From Nereocystis luetkeana (lineage: Eukaryota; Sar; Phaeophyceae; Laminariales; Laminariaceae), in the NCBI GenBank assembly GCA_031213475.1, contig JARUPZ010000030.1, positions 62,001 to 126,000 on the forward strand: a stretch of 64,000 bases of DNA, given 5' to 3'. The stretch's first letter is position 1. Every line of letters starts with the position of its first letter. The notes beneath the pieces were generated by a model. The model ran no database searches. It was not told the DNA's origin and saw only the letters and a list, made by a program, of their open reading frames with translations. A program made the position numbers and the translations under genes. Shown here piece by piece: positions 22,081 to 31,897 of this stretch.

Positions 22081-23382
22081 CGTTGTTGTTGTTGTTGTTG
22101 TTGTTGTTGTTCTCACATTAACTCTCTAACGAAGGACTCCGAGGTCACACAAAAAGTGCTAAGGCCCTAGGAAGATCCGAAAAACGAAAAAAAACGAAAA
22201 TTCGGCTGCATTAAAATACACGAGACGAAGAAAGCACGCACGAGCTAACACCAATGTGCAAACTGAACTAACATGGCCACGAGTATATCCTCTCAACTAC
22301 CATATAACATAGAGTACCCCCGTTCCCACCACTAACCAACTCGTGACTGCTGACTACAGCGGATGCTGCCTGAAGTGCTGCCTGCACCGTACGAAACGCA
22401 CGGTAGTCGTGAAAACGAAAGAGGAACACACCTGCCTGCTATCTGGAGTGCTGTCAGAGTAAAGACTCGCGGATATGCAGTGAAAAAAGGAGCAATCGAA
22501 CCTTATTACCACACGAATATCAACGATCGCCATCTCTTCCTGGATTGTCTAACGTGCAGCACAGTTATGGTACCACGCCCCTGATAATTGCGTAGGTTAT
22601 TCCCCATGAAGGGTATACAACTCGTTAAACTACAAAGACCACCAGTGACGACGTTAATAACAAGTACCGGTAGATACTATTCAGCCTCGTGAAAAACAAA
22701 ACCAGGAAAAAACAAACTATGACCGCTTCTCTCGTGATGATGGTGTGCGCGCAGATCATGGGTCTCCGTGCACCGTCTTCCTGCCGCTCTTCATGGCCGC
22801 CTCATCGCCTTGGCCCAATCCACCCGCTCCTTTGCGCGTGCACTCGTTGCCATTCCCTTCCAGTCGATTTCCTTTCTCCGTCATCCTGAAAAACAAAATG
22901 CTCCTCGCACTTGCGGTTCTGATCTGAAAAATAAAAATTCTCGCGCAGGGGGAGGTCAATCCGTCTCTTCCCCGCACGTCGACGCTCAGTCTCCCTCCTC
23001 CCTCGTCGTCGAATCCAGCCTCCTACCGGCGCAATAGATTGTGCCGTAGTGTGGCCTGTGGTGGCGCCTGCCTCCGCGTACGGACACCCCGATTGAGCAT
23101 TGCTGCTCTGCCGCAGCTGCCTAAAAAAGACGCGCGATTCGTAGGTCTCCGTGCCTGACGCACCACGTACGACCCAACTCTACTGCCGCCTGAGTCAGGC
23201 ACGGAGACGCAACTCTACTGCCGCCTGAGCCTCGCGGCCACAGGCAGCAGCGAGAAGGTATCACTCCTTGAGGGTGAGTCCGGCCTTACACCCGCCAGAA
23301 AGACCTACCCCACTCGCTATTAGCCTGATAGGGCATGCCTCGCAGCATTCCTTGCCGAGGCAGCGAGGGGAACGGACGTATT
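22081..23382 (-). repeat. Repeat F, copy 2
   Basis: Near-identical to 11579-12845 over most of its length. It has (GTT)n at 22084-22110 and an extra duplicated CTACTGCCGCCTGAG segment around 23190-23230 shared with copy 3. Confidence 0.8.
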
Positions 23383-23383
23383 A

Positions 23384-23573
23384 GTATGATGACATGGCTT
23401 TGCATTGCCCACTGCAGTGCACACTGCACACGTGGCAACGTAGTATCTCTGTGGCGTAGCTTTGTGACCACATAACTTGTATCTCTTCTATTATAGGATT
23501 GAAGAATCGGCACGGACACTGGTTGTGCTGGATGTCGACGGGTAGAAAGAACGGTTTAATGTGAAGAACACAC
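23384..23573 (+). mobile_element. LINE-A 3' end fragment
   Basis: Complete ~190-bp LINE-A 3' end: TAGTATGATGACATGGCTTT to GTGAAGAACACACACAC. It lies between repeat F copies 2 and 3. Confidence 0.85.
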
Positions 23574-23574
23574 A

Positions 23575-24460
23575 CACCACACGAATATCAACGATCGCCA
23601 TCTCTTCCTGGACTGTCTGACACAAAAAGGTGCAGCACAGTTATGATACCACGTCCCTGACAATTGCGTAGGTCATTCCCCATAAAGGGTATACAACTAG
23701 TTAAACTACAAAGACCAGTGACGACGTTTATAACAAGTACCGGTAGATACTATTCAGCCTCGTGAAAAACAATACCAGGAAAAAACATACTATGACTGCT
23801 TCTCTCTTGATGATAGTGTGCGCGCAGATCATGGGTCTCCATGCACCGTCTTCCTGTCGCTCTTCATGGCCGCATCATCGCCTTGGCCCAATCCACCCGC
23901 TCCTTTGCGCGTGCACTCGTTGCCATTCCCTTTCAGTCGTTTCCCTTTCTCCGTCATCCTGAAAAACAAAATGCTCCTCGCACTTGCGGTTCTGATCTGG
24001 AAAATAAAAATTCTCGCGCAGGGGGAGGTCAATCCGTCTCTTCCCCGCACGTCGACGCTCAGTCTCCCTCCTCCCTCGTCGTCGAATCCAGCCTCCTACC
24101 GGCGCAATAGACTGCGCCGTAGTGTGGCCTGTGGTGGCGCCTGCCTCCGCGCACGGACACCCCGATTGAGCATTGCTGCTCTGCCGCAGCTGCCTAAAAA
24201 AGACGCGCGAATCGTAGGTCTCCGTGCCTGACGCACCACGTACGACCCAACTCTACTGCCGCCTGAGTCAGGCACGGAGACGCAACTCTACTGCCGTCTG
24301 AGCCTCGCGGCCACAGGCAGCAGCAAGAAGGTATCACTCCCTTAGGGTGAGTCCGGCCTTACACCCGCCAGAAAGACCTACCCCACTCGCTAATAGCCTG
24401 ATAGGGCATGCCTCGAAGCATTCCTTGCCGAGGCAGCGAGGGGAACGGAAGTATACATAT
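23575..24460 (-). repeat. Repeat F, copy 3 (lacks the (GTT)n end)
   Basis: Starts at CACACGAATATCAACGATCG, an internal point of repeat F, and runs to GGGGAACGGAAGTATACATA. It shares the extra CTACTGCCG duplication with copy 2, which suggests that copies 2 and 3 arose by local duplication. Confidence 0.8.
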
Positions 24461-24540
24461 ATACCTGGTCTGTACGTACATGTTGTACTCTGTAATGACA
24501 TGCACACGTAAATTTTGATAATATTGATGCACCGATATAA

Positions 24541-24629
24541 CCCCTTTAGAACCGCAGTCCCGTTTTGGGGACCAAGTACTTGAAATTTGACTGATTTGTC
24601 CCCAAAACAGAACTGCGGCTCTAAAAGGG
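24541..24629. mobile_element. pbMITE copy flanked by ATAA
   Basis: 89 bp with good terminal inverted repeats. The 4-bp flanks are ATAA on both sides (24537-24540, 24630-24633) instead of TTAA. Confidence 0.88.
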
Positions 24630-24639
24630 ATAAGCTCGC

Positions 24640-24730
24640 CCTGCGAGACCGCCAAGCCGCCAGGGGGAGAAGGGAGGAGGAGGGAGGACTACTTCCCATG
24701 GCGTGGGGGTGGAATGTAGATGCGGAGTAG
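24640..24730 (+). mobile_element. LINE-R 3' coding-end fragment, diverged
   Basis: GAGACCGCCAAGCCGCCAGG and CCCATGGCGTGGGGGTGGAA resemble the end of the LINE-R ORF near 11165-11240 and 32105-32190. Confidence 0.5.
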
Positions 24731-24812
24731 GAGAAGCATGGCGTATAGATACCTATTAATAGTAGGTAAAATATCTCGGCAAATGGTGGGGGTGCATATT
24801 CACAAGATGTGA

Positions 24813-25163
24813 GTTTTTTTTTTTTTTTCTCATCTCATTCATTATTTTCGCACATCTTCTTCTCTCTCTCCTTCCAACTCGTAACTCAGATCCGGGGTCA
24901 CATAGCAGGCTCTTCTACCCCCTTCCCGCTACGGTACGTGCCTTCATTTTCATCGCGAGAAGATTTCAGCCTTTTCTTCCCTCGTCGACTCGCATCGAAT
25001 TGTGCCTACCCACGCTGCAAGGCGCTATCAACAATTGAATCCTTTTTATTTTTTTATTTTAATTTTTGCAAATGAAGTCAAAGTCTGACCCACCTGGGGC
25101 TCGAACCCAGGACTCAAACGAGTAGAATTCGAGAGTAACTACTTGAACCACCGGGGCGACCGG
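24813..25163 (-). mobile_element. tRNA-derived SINE
   Basis: Full-length minus copy with the tRNA-like head GCCGGTCGCCCCGGTGGTTC and a 14-T tail at 24814-24830. Confidence 0.88.
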
Positions 25164-25199
25164 CCATACGCAGGGAAGGAGAATTGGTTCGATGAAGTT

Positions 25200-25936
25200 A
25201 GTGTGTGTGTGGGTGTGTTCTTCACATTAAACCGTTCTTTCTACCCGTCGACATTCAGCACAACCAGTGTCCGTGCCGATTCTTCAATCCTAGAAGAGAT
25301 ACAAGTTATGTGGTCACAAAGCTACGCCACAGAGATACTACGTTGCCACGTGTGCAGTGTGAACTGCAGTGGGCAATGCAAAGCCATGTCATCATACTAG
25401 ATACGACAGGCACGACATACGCAATCTATGAAATAGTGAAACGAAAAGAAACAATCAAAGAGAAAACAAAAACAAGGTAGACAAATCGAAAAAGAAAAAG
25501 AAGAAAAATGAATGCAAAATCTAAGAGAAACAATCTGTCGTGCCCCCCCCCCCGCAGGCGAGGTGGCCAACACTTGAAAAAGAACGAGCTGGAAAAAAGA
25601 AGAAATAAGAAAAAACACCACTGCTTGTAAACAGAGTAAGACAAAGAACCAAGGAGAAAGTAACAAGGAAAAATAACAAAGGGGAAATAACAGGCAGACC
25701 AAAGCCCAAAGCACCTTCCAGGTGGCGGCAGCAGCTTGTGGTACGAGTAGTATAGCCAGGTTCTCCCTGCTAATCCGCCTGGTACCTTGCTACCCAGACT
25801 GCCGTCTCCGCCCTGCGTTCGTCAACTATGCCCAGCCCCTTGGCGTCAGACAATACGAGCCGAGCAGAGCAGGTTCGTCATCCAACCACGCCACACGGCT
25901 CCTTGAGTACGGCTTATCAATCAGAAAAGGAAGTTA
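25200..25936 (-). mobile_element. LINE-A 3' fragment, 5'-truncated
   Basis: Uninterrupted LINE-A 3' UTR plus 3' end on the minus strand, closing with a (AC)n tail (GTGTGTGTGGGTGTG at 25201-25215). It proves that the 190-bp terminal block and the 3' UTR are one continuous unit. The 5' truncation is at 25936 after CAATCAGAAAAGGAAG. Confidence 0.88.
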
Positions 25937-26190
25937 GTGGTATTCGATGAATTATGTCAGCTTTTTCATTTTGAATGAATAACGCCCTGCCGCTGCACAT
26001 TGTCAGAAGGCAAATATAAAAAATATATACATAGTTGATGCTGGATGAATGATGACTGTTTTTTTCTTATTAACTCCCTTCTTGGAGTAATCCTAATTTA
26101 TTTTCATTCTGCGGCTCCCCGAATTCGGAAAATAAATCATCAACTCTATTTCCAGTACGATTTCATTTAATCGCACTTTTCTTTTTTCAA
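25937..26190. other. Unassigned spacer
   Basis: No gene. CTGCACATTGTCAGAAGGCA near 25996 resembles the extreme LINE-R 3' end, but the match is too short to call. Confidence 0.4.
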
Positions 26191-26280
26191 CCCTTTTAGG
26201 ACCCCAGTCCCGTTTTGGGGACAAACTACTTATATTTAGACTGCTTCGTTCCCACATATGGGAGTGCGGTTCAAAAACAC
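26191..26280. mobile_element. pbMITE copy, diverged
   Basis: Starts CCCTTTTAGGACCCCAGTCC; the right arm is degraded (GGGAGTGCGGTTCAAAAAC). No TTAA flank remains. Confidence 0.7.
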
Positions 26281-26512
26281 GGATTCAAGGATTCAATTGT
26301 TGAGAGCGCCTTGCAGCGTGGGTAGGCACCATGCGATGCGAGTCGACGGGGAACAAAAGGCTGCAATATTTTCGCGATAAAAATGAAGGCACGTATACCG
26401 TAGCGGGAAGGGGGGGGTAGAAGAGCCTGCTATGTGACCCCGGATCTGAGTCACGAGTTGGGAGGAGAGAGAGAAGAAGATGTGCGAAGATAATAAATAA
26501 ATGGGACACGAA
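26281..26512 (+). mobile_element. tRNA-derived SINE, 5'-truncated
   Basis: Body of the SINE from GGATTCAATTGTTGAGAGCG to GAAGATAATAAATAAATGGG. The tRNA-like head is missing. Confidence 0.8.
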
Positions 26513-26566
26513 CACGTGATGTTTACTAGTTTGACACCAATGAACATGACATGTACGTTTACGTTT

Positions 26567-26631
26567 CTCTTTGATTGTTTCTTTTCGTTTCACTATTTCA
26601 TAGATTGCGTAGGTCGTGCCTGTCGTATCTA
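26567..26631 (+). mobile_element. LINE-A 3' UTR fragment, left of LINE-B
   Basis: CTCTTTGATTGTTTCTTTTC to GCCTGTCGTATCTAG. The next LINE-A bases (TATGATGACATGG) are found 4.3 kb away at 30936, so LINE-B sits inside this LINE-A copy. Confidence 0.85.
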
Positions 26632-26632
26632 G

Positions 26633-26667
<35 letters not shown>

Positions 26668-27142
26668 CTCACATTAACTCACAATTCAATGCAGTCCGTG
26701 GTCGCAGGACAGGCTCCAATAACTCTGGAGTGGAAGAAATACCTCAAGTAAAAACAGAGGCAGAAACAAGAAACAAGCATACGCACTCCTGCGGACACCA
26801 GGGAAGCAAAAAGGAGACTATTAATAGCAGACAAAAACCTAAAAAAGAAGATGAAGCGAAGCAAAAAAAACAAAACAAAACAAAAACAGACGCAGATAGC
26901 AAAACGCAAAAAAAAGGCAAAACGGACCATACTAACAAAGACACAAAGAGGTACAAACGGGAATGAAAGAAAAATGAAAAAAAAGAAGGGACAAAAAAGC
27001 GATAATCACGTGCGGGGGGGAAAGAAAATACGAAAGGCAGGCACTGGAGCATACAGACACGTAAAGTTGCCCAGATGGCACCATGCTAGTTACTTGGGTC
27101 CCAAAGAAAGGAGTGCATCATGACGATGGCCATAACCAGGCT

Positions 27143-29391
27143 TCAGTCTGTTGGGCAGACCGCCTCCCCTCCCCCCCCCCGCCATTCCCCCTCGTCCCCC
27201 TTTCGCCCCCCCCCCTCTTCCCTGCCATTCTGCACACTCGCGTGGGCGTCAACGGCTGTGGTCGTTGTTGCAGCTATTATATGCCGTTCTGCCGATGCCT
27301 CCTTCTCATCTGTATGCCATTTCCGCATGAAGGCCTCCGCCCCTTCCTCGACCCGTCGGAACCATCTGCCGGCTTTCTGTGCTGCCTCGCGCCACCCTTC
27401 GAGCTTCATGCCGAACTCCTTGAGGTCCTCAAGGTACCTCATCCAGTCCCACTCCTGTCCTCCGGAGTAACCCTTACCCCCAACCATCTCCCCAAACATC
27501 ACCCTCTTCGGCAGACGATCCTCTCCCATTCGTGTCACAAAGCCCGCAAACAAGAGCCTACGTCTGCGTACCGTCGTCTCAACGCTTTCAGATTTTGTCC
27601 TGAGAAGCGCGCTAGCATAGGATAGAATGTGGTCTTCGCGCTTTCGTTTTCGCCACCCGATGCATCGGAGGAGCATCTTGTGGTGGACCTCCCGTAGCCT
27701 ACCGTAATCAGTCTTGGGCTCCAAGTAACGCAACCGTAGAGCAACGTTTCGATCACCTCGGCTCTCAGCATTCGCACCTTCAGGCGTAGGCGCACACCCG
27801 GGCGGTCATAAATTTCCATCTTATACCGTCCGAAGCATGCCCATGCCCTCTGGAGTCGACGCGTTACCTCGACACTTCTGCCCGTCCAATCTGCGCTGAT
27901 AGCCCCGCCCAGATACACAAACTCGGTCGTTTGTTTGTACACTTGGCCGGCGGCGGTGACGGTGAACGGCACGTTCCCCCCATCTTTCGTTTGAAGACAC
28001 ATTATCTCCGTCTTGGCCTCCGAGACCGTCAGGCCGAAAGCGGCACATGCAGACACGATCACCGTCATCATCCTCTCCAGGTCGTTGGGTGATCTCGATA
28101 CTATGCCTGCATCGTCAGCATAGAGCATAGCCCACAGTGTCTGGGCCTCTTTATCATTCCCTTGTCCGTCGGCGTGCCCGACCCGTGCCTTCCCCCTCTT
28201 CTTTTTCTTCTTCTCCTGCTTTTGTTGGAGTTGCACCAAGCTGTCCGTGATGGCTTTATCAGCAGCGAAACGTTTCTCCGCCACACGCAGCACCGCTGTA
28301 AAAAACATGTTGAACAACAATGGCGCGAGCACACACCCTTGCCGTAGGCCCTGTTTCACGTCGAACATATCTGAGCACTCGCCGTCATCCAGCCGCACGC
28401 ATGCTCGCATGCCGTCGTGGAATTGGCGGATAACGGTGAGTATTCTAGGTGGCACCCCAAAGCGAGCCAAGACAGCCCACAGGAGGGTTCGGTCGACGGA
28501 GTCATAGGCTTTGGTGAGGTCGACAAAGCACATGAGCAGCGGAGTGTCCTTCTTCCTTGCCAATTCCTGCAAGCGTCGCACCACGAACATCATGTCGACC
28601 GTCGATCGTTCGGGCCTAAAGCCACACTGCTCCTCCGGCAGGATGCCTTCCCGTTCGCAATAGTCGCTGAGTCGGCGCGCGATGACTTTGAGGGGTACAC
28701 TGCCGGCATGCGCGACAAGGGAAATGCCACGATAGTTACCACACTCCGTCCTGTCTTTCTTCTTGTGCAGCACCTTAATCGTTGCATCCTTCCATTGCTG
28801 CGGCACGACCCCTCCCCTCCACACAGCGACGATAATCTCGTAGAAGCTTCCCAAGGTGTCCGAGTCTCCCTCGTCGGCCAGGACCTTCAGAAGTTCAGCT
28901 GGGAGACCATCAGGCCCAACCGCCTTGCGGTTCGCCATCGCCCTGATCGCGTCTACCACCTCGTATCTAGACGGGACGTCGTCCAGCGGACTGCACGAGG
29001 GCCAGACCTTGAGCTCATCGACGATAGTCGGGTCGAGGGTCGATGACTTGGTGTTTAGCAGCTTATGGAACCTCCTTACCCATCGTTCCCGGATGAGGCC
29101 TATGTCTCGTAGTAATCTACCTTCCTCGTCCCTGTTGTACTGCGAATGGAAAGTCCTCTTTCCTTCCACATTCATCCCCTTAAGGTGCTTGTAGAACCCA
29201 AACTGATCGCCTTCTTGGATACGCCTTTCGAGTTGACGGACGTATTCCTCGAAGAACTTCTGCACTCCGTCCGTCCTCGCACGTTTGAGCTGTTTAGTGG
29301 CAATCTTCACAGCTTTTCGCAGATTTTTGTCTTCCGGGTTAGCACGTAGTTGCGTCCTCGCATTTTCCTTCTCCTGCCATCGTGAGTGCAC
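27143..29391 (-). pseudogene. LINE-B reverse transcriptase region (one frameshift)
   Basis: Motifs in order: [97 protein letters not shown] and catalytic YADD at 28111-28122. A Lys-rich insert ([15 protein letters not shown]) lies just before YADD and is absent from LINE-A. The frame slips by one base after LYGCVTW near 27725; the other frame continues [18 protein letters not shown] to the stop at 27143. About 740 residues in total. Confidence 0.9.
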
Positions 29392-29415
29392 CTCTGCTTT
29401 TACCTCTTCGGGCTT

Positions 29416-30881
29416 TCACCAGCCCAGCGGCCCTTGTTTTCGACTGGTATGAGGTGCTAGTTTAGCAGCAGTCGACAGCACGGTCTCCACTGTTGCCTTA
29501 TCATCGACACTCCCAATTGTACCAGGCGGTGGGGGGGTAAGTTTGGTTATCTCCCTATTGAGGTCCGCTCGGAGACCGGGGTCTGCCATCAACCGTTGTA
29601 GATCAATAGCTCGTTTTCCGCTGCCTGCTTTTACCCTCCGATTCGGCGCGAACCGACCCAAGAGGCGAATATTGCAGACCACGAGGTTGTGGTCAGATTC
29701 ATGCGGATCCTCTGGGGGTTTCCGTACTGTCATGTTGCGGACCAGGCGTCGATCAACTTGCCGAGTAAGGATGTAGTCTAGCCTACACTGACCCTTCCCG
29801 GAGTTTGGAGATTGGAAAGTGTACGACACTCCGCGAGTAGGTGTGGCAAAGAACGTGTTGAGGAGCGCAAGCCTGTTGTCATCTGCGAGGAGGAGTAGTC
29901 GCTCTCCGTTGTTGTTCAATTCATCGCGCCCGTATTTACCCATCACCTTACTGCCGGCACATCCGCTCTCTCGCTTGCCGTGCGAGCATTTGCATCCAAG
30001 AGCACAAGTAGGTGATCCCCACTTGGGACCCCCGAGACGAATTTGTTCAGTTCGTTCCAGAAGTGATCTTTCTCGCGAACGGGTGCATCCAGTATCGGCG
30101 CATAGCCGACAACAAAAGAAACAGCATTTGATTTGCCCTCAAGTTGAATGCGAACTTCCATCAGTCTGGCACTAACGCACTCCACCTCGAGACCATCCTT
30201 GCCCACACCTGCCACAATAGACTCCCTGACAGCTAGTCCTACACCATGAGTGCCCTTCCTCTCGTATTTGCTGCCGTCTGCTCCAGAGCAAAAAATCGTG
30301 TATCCAGCTGCTGTGAACGTGCTATGCCCGTCTCGCCTAGTCTCTTGGAGACCTACGACATCGCATCCTAGTTCCTGGCATACCTTCATGATGACCTCGC
30401 TGTGGCCGATGCCATTTTTGCCGTTGAAGGCGAGTGTGCTAACATTGAACGTACCCACGACGAGTTCCCCAGCTCTGTATCTAGCCCTAGCATCTGAGCG
30501 TAACCTTCGAGCTTCTCTGCGACCTTTCCGACCTTGCCTCCTCTTCTTCCGTGCTGCGTGTTTTTTCTCCTCTACCCTCCGCTTTTCCCAGGCGGTGGGT
30601 TTCTTCCGTTCCGTGTTTTTTCGCCCGGCCCGGTTCGTGCCGAGGTTCCGACGTGCTGGGGGCAGCAATCCTGACGCGCCTCGACGCCCATCATCTCCTA
30701 GATGACGTCGAATGGGGTGCTTACTCACGTGGATCCTAGCCTCTCTTTTCCGTTCGCTACGAGTTCCACGCTTTCCGCGACGGTGATACGACACGGCTAC
30801 CGCAGGCAATACTGCCGCGTGGAAAAAATCCGCGAGGAAATTTTCCGCCGTATCGCTGGCCATCACCGCCGGCTCGACCAT
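29416..30881 (-). pseudogene. LINE-B N-terminal basic region plus endonuclease (broken)
   Basis: The first ATG at 30881 begins MVEPAVMASDTAENF. A basic Arg/Lys-rich segment (RKKRRQGRKGRREARR) follows, then the endonuclease: TFNVSTLAFNGKNG, GLQETRRDG, VGLAVRES, VVGYAPIL, LLDANART, then after a frameshift (near 29945) YGRDELNNNGERL, LDYILTRQ and ESDHNLV. The C-terminal linker ends at the in-frame TGA 29416-29418, after which [14 protein letters not shown] reads into the RT. Loss of continuity makes it non-functional as written. Confidence 0.88.
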
Positions 30882-30930
30882 GCTCGAACGCTAGTTAGAC
30901 GCGCAAGCAAGGTCAAGGCCGCGCTAGTAT

Positions 30931-31115
30931 GCTGACATGGCTTTGCATTGCCCACTGCAGTGCATACTGCACACGTGGCAACGTAGTATCTCTGTGGCGT
31001 AGCTTTGTGACCACAGAACTTGTATCTCTTCTAGGATCGAAGAATCGGCACGGACACTGGTTGTGCTGGATGTCGACGGGTAGAAAGAACGGTTTAATGT
31101 GAAGAACACACAGAC
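30931..31115 (+). mobile_element. LINE-A 3' end, right of LINE-B
   Basis: CTAGTATGCTGACATGGC to GGTTTAATGTGAAGAACAC with a short (AC)n end. It is the continuation of 26567-26631. Confidence 0.85.
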
Positions 31116-31510
31116 GTGCATGTTGTATACGTATCCGGTATAATATCGTGTTTCAAGATCGGCGCACGCGCTCTCCTCACCCACACTCGTCACACAGGCA
31201 CACATATTTTAGGTACGGTACACGTGTGCCTGCTTTTGCGTGGCATGCGGGCGGGTTAAGACACAACAACAACGATCGAACGATGCACGGCTTTCTTTGC
31301 GGTTTGCTCACACCAACCTAGTAGCACCTCGAGTACACACGCTCGTCCCTGTATAACTGATAATTAATGTAGATCATGCAGCAGTAGCAACCGTCTATAC
31401 TCGTACATTCAAAAAGGTTGCCCCTTCGGGATGGCGATCGACTTGAACCTCCGAGACTGACTATAGCTGCCGTGCGCTAAAAAAAGGGAGAACACAGCAG
31501 GTACTATTAA
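31116..31510. other. Unassigned spacer
   Basis: No gene. A B-box-like GGAGGTTCAAGTCGATC (minus strand, about 31436-31452) is present but there is no tRNA cloverleaf. Confidence 0.4.
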
Positions 31511-31602
31511 CCCCTTTAGAACCGCAGTCCCGTTTTGGGGACAAAGTACTTGAAATTCGACTGGTTTGTACCCACAACGGGACTGCGGTTCTAAAAGGGC
31601 GG
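31511..31602. mobile_element. pbMITE copy
   Basis: TTAA on both sides (31507-31510, 31603-31606). Arms are intact except for three extra bases (CGG) before the right TTAA. Confidence 0.88.
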
Positions 31603-31655
31603 TTAATATTGCTGCTGTGGGTGATCGTGCCTCGTACCAGCTATACTGTGGACTT

Positions 31656-31790
31656 ACAAATAGTACGGGGGATCATAGTAAATAGGACCTACGGTACGCA
31701 CAACAACCTATACCTGGTATAATACAAGGCAGTATACTTCACTGTTTTTACATTTTTACTATTATTACCAGGTATTAAATAACTATACTT
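31656..31790. mobile_element. Fold-back element J, copy 2 (interrupted)
   Basis: ATAGTACGGGGGATCATAGT, then AGGACCTACGGTACGCACAA and AACCTATA as in the copy at 37329. A TACCTGGTA-containing stretch separates the halves. Confidence 0.5.
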
Positions 31791-31837
31791 GTTCATGTTT
31801 ACTGTTTTCCGTCTATTAATAGTAGCCTTCCTGATAT

Positions 31838-31841
31838 TATT

Positions 31842-31897
<56 letters not shown>

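Larger units (their letters stand above)
26632..30930 (-). mobile_element. LINE-B: APE-type non-LTR retrotransposon, full length, inactive
   Basis: About 4.3 kb in minus sense: leader from 30930; ORF start at 30881; basic region; endonuclease; RT; 3' UTR; and (AAC)n tail at 26632-26667. CTAG is present at both junctions (26628-26631 and about 30933-30936) and is the probable target-site duplication. The coding frame has a frameshift near 29945, an in-frame TGA at 29416-29418 and a frameshift near 27725. Protein similarity to LINE-A is clear throughout, but the 3' UTRs and tails differ. Confidence 0.9.

Noticed and set aside
12241-24231. A conserved gene family (ORFs of 89-137 codons repeated three times)
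   Set aside because: These ORFs lie inside repeat F, are open in several frames at once, and end with retroelement-like termini.
15223-31205. Recurrent short ORFs reading FFTLNRSFYPS or VLHIKPFFLPVD in many places
   Set aside because: All are antisense to the conserved 3' end of LINE-A. Copies differ by frame-breaking indels and the block continues into a noncoding 3' UTR and (AC)n tail.
31420-31480. A tRNA gene on the minus strand
   Set aside because: Only a B-box-like GGTTCAAGTC and an A/T run are seen; no acceptor stem or anticodon arm can be closed.
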